Shown piece by piece: positions 24,093-29,537 of a stretch of DNA of 30,589 nucleotides; within the stretch, counting starts at the first letter, position 1, and every line of letters starts with the position of its first letter. A program made the position numbers and the translations under genes. The notes under the pieces were generated by a model. The model saw only the letters and a program-made list of their open reading frames with translations, did not search any database and was not told the DNA's origin. This DNA is from a virus, in IMG/VR virus record IMGVR_UViG_3300006917_000097, positions 1 through 30,589 of that record; one strand, 5' to 3'.

Positions 24093-24680
24093 ATGACGCT
24101 ACAGCAGATCAAGGACATCACGGCACGCATCGACGCCAGCTATCCCGGCCTTCGGCTGCGGGACCGCTACGCCTGGACGCATCGGGTCGCGTACGCCTGC
24201 TACAAGGTCGATCACACGGTCGGCCAGAAGCGGGCCAGTCTGGGGCGTCCCGTGAGCGACGACACCATCGCCTGGGCCGTGTCGCCGGTCGGCGGGCAGG
24301 CGGGCACGGCCGTGCAGGTCGCATTCAACGCGATCGACCTGCTCGACGGCGGCAGCGGCAACATTCACTTCGACGAGAACCCCGGCATCACCGACCAGTT
24401 CTTCGTCATTCCGACGCCCATCGACATCGACGGCGAGGGCGCCACTTCGGCCCCGCCGTCTGGGTATCCGGGCGATGCGACGTGGGACGCCGTGGGGCTG
24501 CAGCTCGTCTCGGACTACGCGCGGGCGGGTCGGCCCATTGACGCCGGCACGGGGCGCTGGTTCGGCCGCGTCATCTGGGACGCGACGGCTGGCGACGGGT
24601 CGAAGGTGCTCACCGTGCCCGAGAGCATCGCCAAGCATCGCATCGAGTGGTGCGCCGCGCTCGGCGTGCCGGTGGTCTAG
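24093..24680 (+). CDS. hypothetical protein, lysis-region
   Basis: The 195-residue product starts at ATG 24093, behind AGGAGGACG. The sequence is conserved-looking (LQQIKDITARIDASYPGLRLRDRYAWTHRVAYACY at the start, GGQAGTAVQVAFNAIDLLDGGSGNIHFDENPGITDQFFV in the middle, GTGRWFGRVIWDATAGDGSKVL near the end). There is no signal peptide or membrane helix. His, Asp and Glu residues cluster in the middle section (HFDENPGITD), but no hydrolase motif is certain. I do not assign a function; a tail-associated or lysis accessory protein is possible by position. Confidence 0.65.
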   Translation: MTLQQIKDITARIDASYPGLRLRDRYAWTHRVAYACYKVDHTVGQKRASLGRPVSDDTIAWAVSPVGGQAGTAVQVAFNAIDLLDGGSGNIHFDENPGITDQFFVIPTPIDIDGEGATSAPPSGYPGDATWDAVGLQLVSDYARAGRPIDAGTGRWFGRVIWDATAGDGSKVLTVPESIAKHRIEWCAALGVPVV

Positions 24681-24682
24681 CC

Positions 24683-24811
24683 ATGTGGCCCGACCCCGAC
24701 GAGATGGAGGCCATGACGCGCGACCTCGCGGCGGCGGCGGCCGTGTCGGTCATGGCGGCGGCCCTGATGGCGCTGATGGTCATCGGCGTCGCGTATCTGC
24801 TACTGCACTAG
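24683..24811 (+). CDS. 42-residue membrane protein
   Basis: ATG 24683 follows the preceding stop by 2 bases. The product is an acidic head (PDPDEMEAMTRDL) and one long Ala/Met/Val helix (about 16-41) ending LLLH. It is typical of phage single-helix membrane proteins. Its TAG stop is part of the AGGAGG that serves the next gene. Pinholin or antiholin-like roles are possible but unsupported. Confidence 0.55.
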   Translation: MWPDPDEMEAMTRDLAAAAAVSVMAAALMALMVIGVAYLLLH

Positions 24812-24819
24812 GAGGCGAG

Positions 24820-25023
24820 ATGAAGCAGTTTGTAACGGACTTGTGGACCGACCCCGCGAAGTTCGCGGCGGCGGTGCGTGCGCTGGTGTTTGCCGTGGCG
24901 ACCCTCATGCAACAGGGCGCCATCCCTGGCGCCGGCACGGCGCTGGGCTGGTACGTGACGCTGGCGGCGCAGGCGCTGGCGCTCGGTGTGGCGGCGGGAC
25001 AGAAAAACGAGGTTAAGCGATGA
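24820..25023 (+). CDS. small membrane protein, holin candidate
   Basis: ATG 24820 is 5 bases after TAGGAGGCGAG. The 67-residue product has two hydrophobic segments (about 16-32, AAAVRALVFAVATLMQ, and 42-60, LGWYVTLAAQALALGVAAG) and a charged C-terminus (KNEVKR), the arrangement of class II holins. The TGA overlaps the next ATG (ATGA). It is one of several tandem small membrane genes, and the holin assignment among them is uncertain. Confidence 0.6.
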   Translation: MKQFVTDLWTDPAKFAAAVRALVFAVATLMQQGAIPGAGTALGWYVTLAAQALALGVAAGQKNEVKR

Positions 25024-25199
25024 AGAAGAACATCTTCAAGTCGAAAACGTTCTGGCTCAACGTGCTGAGCGTCGGCGCGGCCGTGACGGGCACGCTGCCG
25101 CCGACCGCGGCGACGGCGGCGGTCATCGGCTGTCTTAACATTGGGCTGCGGGCGATGACCACCGAGCCGGTATCGGTGCTCCCCGCAAAGGAGGAGTAG
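25020..25199 (+). CDS. small phage membrane protein, holin-like
   Basis: The ATGA overlap with the preceding gene gives a 59-residue product starting MKKNIFKSKTFWLNVLSVGA. SKTFWLN, a hydrophobic middle, CLNIGLRAMTTEPVSV and an acidic end form a pattern common in small phage proteins near lysis genes (KSKTFW....N..LR..TT.P). Such proteins are often labelled holins or left unnamed. Helices are short (about 10-24 and 28-46). A pairing with the 24820 product as holin/antiholin is one possibility. Confidence 0.65.
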   Translation: MKKNIFKSKTFWLNVLSVGAAVTGTLPPTAATAAVIGCLNIGLRAMTTEPVSVLPAKEE

Positions 25200-25204
25200 T
25201 GACC

Positions 25205-25672
25205 ATGCGTCGTTTCATCTTTGTGGGTGTGCTCGTGGCGCTGTTGGGTGCGTCGGTGCGTCCGGCGTGGGCCGAGGCTGGCGAGGCGGTGACGCTGTCG
25301 CCGGTGTTCGACATCAATCTCGGGCGCACGGCGCGCGAGGGCACGGTGCAGACCGCGCAGGGCTTCGTGCCGGCGCCGTCCGCGCCTGACATGGCGGTCA
25401 AGGTCGACATCCGCCTCGACATGGGCAACGCCGAGTTGCACAACACGAACTTCTCGTGCGACTTCGCGCTCTGGGTCTATGACGCGGACAGCGCCACGCG
25501 CAAGCGCGTCGTCTCGGCCTCGTGGGTGGGGCATCCCGACAACGACACGCTGCCTGGATTCACGGTAGACGTGACCGAGTATCACGGGCTGCCGATCCTC
25601 GTCGAGTTGAGCATCCCGAACAAGTTCAAGGTGGGCGTGGTCGCCAACCTCTACGAAGAGAACAACCCGTAA
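25205..25672 (+). CDS. exported protein with Sec signal peptide
   Basis: ATG 25205 lies 10 bases after GGAGG; GTG 25199, overlapping the upstream stop, is an alternative. The 155-residue product has a clear signal peptide (MRRFIFVGVLVALLGASVRP, cleavage likely after AWA, residue 23). A beta-rich mature domain of about 130 residues follows, without a lipobox cysteine or membrane anchor. Mature residues include FSCDFALWVYDADS and FTVDVTEYHGLPILVELSIPNKFKVGVVANLYEE. An exported protein in a late operon could be a lysis partner, a superinfection-exclusion factor or a lysogenic conversion protein. I recognise no family. Confidence 0.75.
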   Translation: MRRFIFVGVLVALLGASVRPAWAEAGEAVTLSPVFDINLGRTAREGTVQTAQGFVPAPSAPDMAVKVDIRLDMGNAELHNTNFSCDFALWVYDADSATRKRVVSASWVGHPDNDTLPGFTVDVTEYHGLPILVELSIPNKFKVGVVANLYEENNP

Positions 25673-25693
25673 CACGCGACCCGCGAGACGACG

Positions 25694-27019
25694 ATGGCGG
25701 CCACATTCGTCCAAGAAAAGGGCATCCAGCAGTTTTCGGGTGTCGGCTCGGGCGGCCTCACGTTCACGTCGAACGTGACGGCGGGCAGCGCCATCGTCGT
25801 CTTCGCGCACGTCTCGTCCACGTCGCGCACGCTCAGTGTTAGTGACGACAAGGGCAACAGCTACTCGACGATTCTCGGGCCGATTGATCAGAGCACGGCG
25901 GCGCGGTCGTACTGCTGGGTCTGTCTGTCTGCGGCGTCTGGGTCAACGACGGTCACGGTCACGCTCGACAGCGGCACGACCGCGTTCTGTATGGCGATCG
26001 CCGAGGTCAGCGGTCATGACACGGCGGCCGTTCATGCGTCCACGTCGCAAGTGCTCGGCTCGCTGGAGACGCACAAGTCTGGCGCGGCACTCACGCCGAC
26101 GAGCAACGGCATCGGCCTTGCGTGGTACGGGAACAACGGCGCCTATGGGTTCTCGTCCTACGACAGCGGCTGGACGCGGTGGAACACCTCAACGGCCACG
26201 ACGGTCGCCGCTGCTCGCGGCATCTACACGACCCCTGGGGCTGGCGCCGTCACGTCCGGCGTGACCTACACGCCCGGGCTCAACGTAACGAGCAACGAGC
26301 AGGGCGTCATGCTGCACATCATCCTGGCCGATGCGGCGGCCGGGATTAGTGCAAGCGCGTCCATTTCGCCGTCCTCGTCGACCTCGCCATCGGCCTCGGT
26401 GTCGCCATCCGCGTCGACAAGCGCGTCGGTGTCGCCATCGGCCTCGGTGTCGCCGAGTTTTTCGGCGTCGGCATCGGTCAGCCCGTCGTCGTCGCTGAGC
26501 CCATCTGCCAGCGCCTCGGCCTCGGTGTCCCCGTCGTCGTCACTGTCGCCATCGGTGTCGGCCTCGGCGTCAGTGTCGCCGAGCGCGTCCGTGTCACCGT
26601 CGACGTCGGCATCGGCATCCGTCTCGCCGAGCGCATCGCTGTCGCCGAGCAGTTCGCCAAGCGCAGGGGGACTAAGCGCCTCGGCCTCGATCTCTCCGAG
26701 CGCCAGTGCATCGGCCTCTCTGTCGCCATCGTCGTCGGCCTCGGCCTCGCGTTCTCCGTCAGCGTCGGCGTCCGCCAGCGTGTCGCCGTCGAGCAGCCGC
26801 AGCCCGTCGACAAGCGCCTCCGCGTCAGTGTCGCCGTCGTCAAGCCGTTCGCCGTCGGTCAGCGCCTCGGCCTCGGTGTCGCCGTCGGCGGCGCCGCCCG
26901 ACTTTGTGTGTGCCCATATGACGGCCCGCTCGGGCCGCGTGTCGTTTTCGTCGCGTTCTTCTACGGTGGCGCTGTCGGGTCGATCCGGGCGTGCCGCCTT
27001 TACCGGCCGGGTGTGCTGA
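25694..27019 (+). CDS. tail fibre-like beta-sandwich protein with long Ser/Pro arm
   Basis: The 441-residue product starts with a beta-rich domain (1-215; [52 protein letters not shown]). It has the look of concanavalin/jelly-roll modules widespread in phage tail and fibre proteins. Residues 219-400 are the Ser/Pro repeat. A 41-residue basic tail follows ([31 protein letters not shown]), itself with a short SGR-type repetition. Location at the distal end of the structural block suggests a tail appendage or capsid fibre. The last base of the stop overlaps the next ATG. Confidence 0.7.
   Translation: MAATFVQEKGIQQFSGVGSGGLTFTSNVTAGSAIVVFAHVSSTSRTLSVSDDKGNSYSTILGPIDQSTAARSYCWVCLSAASGSTTVTVTLDSGTTAFCMAIAEVSGHDTAAVHASTSQVLGSLETHKSGAALTPTSNGIGLAWYGNNGAYGFSSYDSGWTRWNTSTATTVAAARGIYTTPGAGAVTSGVTYTPGLNVTSNEQGVMLHIILADAAAGISASASISPSSSTSPSASVSPSASTSASVSPSASVSPSFSASASVSPSSSLSPSASASASVSPSSSLSPSVSASASVSPSASVSPSTSASASVSPSASLSPSSSPSAGGLSASASISPSASASASLSPSSSASASRSPSASASASVSPSSSRSPSTSASASVSPSSSRSPSVSASASVSPSAAPPDFVCAHMTARSGRVSFSSRSSTVALSGRSGRAAFTGRVC
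26348..26893 (+). repeat. Ser/Pro low-complexity coding repeat, copy 4
   Basis: About 182 codons make this the longest copy, with recurring [15 protein letters not shown]-type units. A short interruption ([12 protein letters not shown]) divides it into two blocks near 26675, as if two expansions were joined. Confidence 0.9.
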
Positions 27020-27432
27020 TGGATACCTTTAACGAACGGTCCACCGTGCTCGTCACCGTGGCGTGGTACGACGCCGACGATGCGCCCGTCACGCCAACCA
27101 CGGCCGCCTATCGCGTCGACGATGTGCGGTCGGGCGTGAACATCGTCCCGTCAACGGCGATCACTGGTCTGTCGACGACCAACGAGATCGAGATCACGCC
27201 GTCTCAAAACACGGTGCTCGACTATCGTCGGGAATTCGAGCAGCACGCTGTGACCGTCACGTTCACGTTCGGCGGCGGCGGGTCGCGCCAGGGCACGGCG
27301 CGATACGTCTTCGCGGTGAACAATCTGCCGAAGGTGGACAGCCCTGATGTGAGCGCGTCGGCCAGTGTGTCGCCGTCGTCAAGCCTGAGCCCGTCCGTGT
27401 CGGCGTCCTCAAGCGCGAGCCCGTCCGCATGA
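27019..27432 (+). CDS. beta-rich virion protein with short Ser/Pro tail
   Basis: ATG 27019 shares its A with the upstream TGA and gives 137 residues. The first 108 residues look like an Ig-like or adaptor domain (STVLVTVAWYDADDAPVTPTTAAYRVDD, HAVTVTFTFGGGG, GTARYVFAVNNLP), a pattern seen in small phage structural proteins. Residues 111-137 form a Ser/Pro tail cut off by the stop. It may partner with the 25694 product. No specific family is claimed. Confidence 0.65.
   Translation: MDTFNERSTVLVTVAWYDADDAPVTPTTAAYRVDDVRSGVNIVPSTAITGLSTTNEIEITPSQNTVLDYRREFEQHAVTVTFTFGGGGSRQGTARYVFAVNNLPKVDSPDVSASASVSPSSSLSPSVSASSSASPSA
27349..27429 (+). repeat. Ser/Pro low-complexity coding repeat, copy 5
   Basis: About 27 codons ([15 protein letters not shown] type) form the extreme C-terminus of the 27019 product; it is the shortest copy in the window. 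Confidence 0.85.
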
Positions 27433-27515
27433 GCGCGCACCGCTGCGACGACGCGGTAATCGTGACCCGCGGGTATCACATCTGCGCCTGCGGGCGCTGG
27501 CTGGTGGTGCTCTGA
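27429..27515 (+). CDS. 28-residue Cys-containing microprotein
   Basis: The ATG overlaps the preceding stop (ATGA), and the TGA shares its last base with the next ATG. The frame therefore tiles exactly between two accepted genes. The product has Cys at 6, 19 and 21 (HRCDD, HICACGRW) and a hydrophobic end (WLVVL). The spacing hints at half of a zinc site. It is too short for any assignment, and the overlaps are the main evidence. Confidence 0.5.
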   Translation: MSAHRCDDAVIVTRGYHICACGRWLVVL

Positions 27516-28576
27516 TGGCCCAGCCGCCGCTGCCTGAGTCGGTCCTCCGCGAAACGCTCGACCTCGTGCGTGAGCACGGCGGCGTCTCGGCGGCGGCCAT
27601 CGCCGCGGGCCTGCCACGCGGCACGTTCGAGTCGCGGTATCAGCGGGCGCGTGTCTGGGCCGAGGCGCAGGCGGCGCCACCAGAGAAGCCGTTCGCGGCG
27701 CCCGTGCTGCCCGAAGACGTCCCTACGGCCGACGAGCTGATCGCGCGGCGGCGCAAGCAGTTTGAGCGCAAGAGCGCCGCGCACGACGCGCGGGCGCTGG
27801 TGCCGGTGCGCGTCACCGTCGATGGCCCGTTCGGATTGGCCCTGATGGGCGATCCGCATGTGGACGACGACGGCACCGACATCGCGCTGCTCGAGCGCCA
27901 CGTCGCCATCATCAACCGCACCGAGGGGCTGCTCGCGGGAAACATCGGCGACTACAGCAACAACTGGGTCGGGCGTCTGGCGCGGCTCTACGGCGAGCAA
28001 TCGCTGTCCGCGCAAGAAGCGTGGGTGCTGGTCGAGTGGCTGGTGCGCTCGGTCCACTGGCTGTTCCTGATCGGCGGCAACCATGACTGCTGGTCTGGCG
28101 CGGGCGATCCGATCAAGTGGATGGCGAAGTCGGCGCGCGTGGCCTACGAGGCACACGGGATGCGGCTGGGCCTGACGACGCCAAAAGGTCGCGTGATTCG
28201 GCTCAACGCGCGGCACGATTTCTCAGGTCGCTCCCAGTGGAATACCGCGCACGGCCCCGCGAAGGCCGCGCAGCTCGGCTGGCGCGACCATGTGCTGGCC
28301 TGCGGACACACGCACGTCAGCGGACACAATGTGCTCCGCGACCCGGCGTCGGGGCTCATCTCGCATGCCCTGCGGATCGGCAGCTACAAGACGCTGGATC
28401 GGTATGCCGAAGAGAAGGGCTTGCCGAATCAGACGTTCATGGTGTCCCCGGTGGTCGTGGTGCGGCCGCAGTTTGCCGACGACGACAACCGGCTGATCAC
28501 GGTCCACTACGACCCGGAAACCGGCGCCGATTTTCTGTCATTTCTGCGCCGAAGAAAATCGGAGCGGGCGGCGTGA
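27515..28576 (+). CDS. calcineurin-like metallophosphoesterase with N-terminal HTH
   Basis: The 353-residue product has an N-terminal helix-turn-helix-like segment (LRETLDLVREHGGVSAAAIAAGLPRGTFESRYQRA, about 10-45). A metallophosphoesterase domain follows: GDPHVD (112-117), GNIGDYSNN with Asp146, GGNHDCW (187-193), a later His in NARHDF and CGHTH near 265. This is the full metal-ligand set for a dinuclear centre. Phage members are often called DNA-repair-type exonucleases or phosphoesterases. The HTH fusion suggests nucleic acid targeting. Its stop overlaps the HExxH gene start. Confidence 0.88.
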   Translation: MAQPPLPESVLRETLDLVREHGGVSAAAIAAGLPRGTFESRYQRARVWAEAQAAPPEKPFAAPVLPEDVPTADELIARRRKQFERKSAAHDARALVPVRVTVDGPFGLALMGDPHVDDDGTDIALLERHVAIINRTEGLLAGNIGDYSNNWVGRLARLYGEQSLSAQEAWVLVEWLVRSVHWLFLIGGNHDCWSGAGDPIKWMAKSARVAYEAHGMRLGLTTPKGRVIRLNARHDFSGRSQWNTAHGPAKAAQLGWRDHVLACGHTHVSGHNVLRDPASGLISHALRIGSYKTLDRYAEEKGLPNQTFMVSPVVVVRPQFADDDNRLITVHYDPETGADFLSFLRRRKSERAA

Positions 28577-28899
28577 CCGCTGATGACCTCTTCCGCGAGC
28601 TGCAGCGCGAGTTCAAGCGCGGGCAGATTCACGAGGCGCCCATAGTGGGGAAAGACGGCCACTTCGACGGCCTCTGCGACCACGAGGCGGGCAAGGTCTA
28701 TGTCGATCCGGCGCCCCACGCTGTTGGGGTGCTAATTCATGAACTTTTGCACCGTCGCTTCCCGCGATGGAGCGAGAAGCGCATCGCGAAAACCGAGCTA
28801 ATGCTGCTGTCGCAGATGAGCGCGCGGAGGGTGCGCGCTTGGTATCGGCGGTATCGCGTGGTGGCGCGACGGCTAAAGAAACCCGTGAGCGCGGAATGA
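28573..28899 (+). CDS. HExxH metallopeptidase-like protein
   Basis: GTG 28573 overlaps the previous stop and gives 108 residues. AVGVLIHELLHRRFPRWSEKRI places His56-Glu57 and His60 in a zincin motif. A downstream Glu (KTE, about 70) could be the third ligand. DGLCDHEAGKVYVDP precedes it, as in small SprT- or ImmA-like domains that use a hydrophobic helix before HExxH. The C-terminus is strongly basic (RVRAWYRRYRVVARRLKK). The target is unknown. An anti-repressor or late-protein processing role is speculative. Confidence 0.75.
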   Translation: MTADDLFRELQREFKRGQIHEAPIVGKDGHFDGLCDHEAGKVYVDPAPHAVGVLIHELLHRRFPRWSEKRIAKTELMLLSQMSARRVRAWYRRYRVVARRLKKPVSAE

Positions 28900-28906
28900 C
28901 GACGGG

Positions 28907-28915
28907 TGATAAAAT
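28907..28915 (+). promoter_or_regulatory. possible extended -10 promoter element
   Basis: TGATAAAAT fits an extended -10 (TGn followed by TAAAAT, one change from TATAAT), which stands out in G+C-rich DNA. No good -35 is visible 17 bases upstream. A transcript from here would begin near 28922, at the foot of the following hairpin, and would serve the 28990 gene. Confidence 0.3.
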
Positions 28916-28922
28916 AGGCGGA

Positions 28923-28952
28923 CCGGAGCGCGACTTGGAATCGCGCGTCCGG
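28923..28952 (+). other. G+C-rich hairpin in a 90-base gap
   Basis: CCGGAGCGCGA and TCGCGCGTCCGG can pair through about 11 base pairs with one bulged base and a 7-base loop. No T-run follows, so it is not a classical terminator. It could be a 5'-UTR stabilising structure for the next gene, or a processing site. Confidence 0.4.
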
Positions 28953-28989
28953 CCCTCACCACGACCATCCGCGTAGGAGGCGGACAGGC

Positions 28990-29466
28990 ATGGCTGCGAA
29001 GGAGCATACCCAACTATGCGAGCTGTGCGGCAGCGTTTTTGTCAATTCCCACCCGAGTGTGCCAAGGCGCTTCTGCTCGCGCCCGTGCCGGGACAGGTTC
29101 GTCGCCGTTCACGGATTGTGTGCGTCGGATGGTGGGCACATGACACATAGCGGCGACCCTGGCTTCCTCGCGGCGCTCGACACGCTGCGGGCGCTGCATC
29201 TATCGAAGGGCAGCGACTATGCCGACGCCGCGGACCCGCTCCGCAACTACGTCGTCAGCGGCACCGACAACGGCATCGAGCCGTGGCGGGCGGCCCAGAT
29301 TCGGCTGAGCGAGAAGTATCACCGACTGGTCAACCTCACGCGAAAGGGCGTGCCGCCGCAGCACGAGGGGCTCGACGATACCCTGCTCGACCTCGCGGCC
29401 TTGGCGCTGATCGTGCGGTCGCTGCGCGCGCGTGCCACGCGCGATGATGGAGCGGTCAAAGGATAG
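28990..29466 (+). CDS. zinc-finger plus DUF1599/Nmad1-like protein
   Basis: ATG 28990 (SD GGAGG at about 28976) encodes 158 residues. The N-terminus (1-45) has CELC (10-13) and RFCSRPCRDRF (Cys29, Cys33), a small treble-clef-like finger. Residues 65-145 (LSKGSDYADAADPLRNY, IRLSEKYHRLVNL, GLDDTLLDLAALALI) match the DUF1599/nucleotide modification-associated domain pattern: SDYA..N, K..RL.nL and DTL.DLA. That family is related to MazG-type folds and often sits near phage nucleotide-modification genes. ATG 29140 would give only the second domain. The fusion could reflect two genes joined. Confidence 0.75.
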   Translation: MAAKEHTQLCELCGSVFVNSHPSVPRRFCSRPCRDRFVAVHGLCASDGGHMTHSGDPGFLAALDTLRALHLSKGSDYADAADPLRNYVVSGTDNGIEPWRAAQIRLSEKYHRLVNLTRKGVPPQHEGLDDTLLDLAALALIVRSLRARATRDDGAVKG

Positions 29467-29490
29467 GCCGCCAAAACGCGAGTGCCGCGG

Positions 29491-29536
29491 CCTTCGAAGC
29501 TGGGGGTCGCAGGTTCGAGCCCTGCCGAGCGCACCA
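29491..29536 (+). other. tRNA 3'-end fragment, probable phage attachment core (attP)
   Basis: An anticodon loop (29492-29498, with TCG at 29494-29496, Arg-type) is followed by the 3' half of an anticodon stem and a 5-base variable loop. A perfect T-arm comes next (GCAGG/CCTGC around TTCGAGC, 29509-29525). The 3' acceptor strand and ACCA end at 29536. No 5' half (acceptor, D arm) exists upstream, so it is a fragment, not a tRNA gene. It ends one base before the integrase stop. Tyrosine integrases commonly recombine at tRNA 3' ends, so this is the best attachment candidate. Confidence 0.75.
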
Positions 29537-29537
29537 G

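Noticed and set aside
13580-27429. Diversity-generating retroelement or CRISPR array from repeated DNA
   Set aside because: Repeats are in-frame low-complexity codons without spacers of even length. No reverse transcriptase, template repeat or adenine-specific change is visible in the window.
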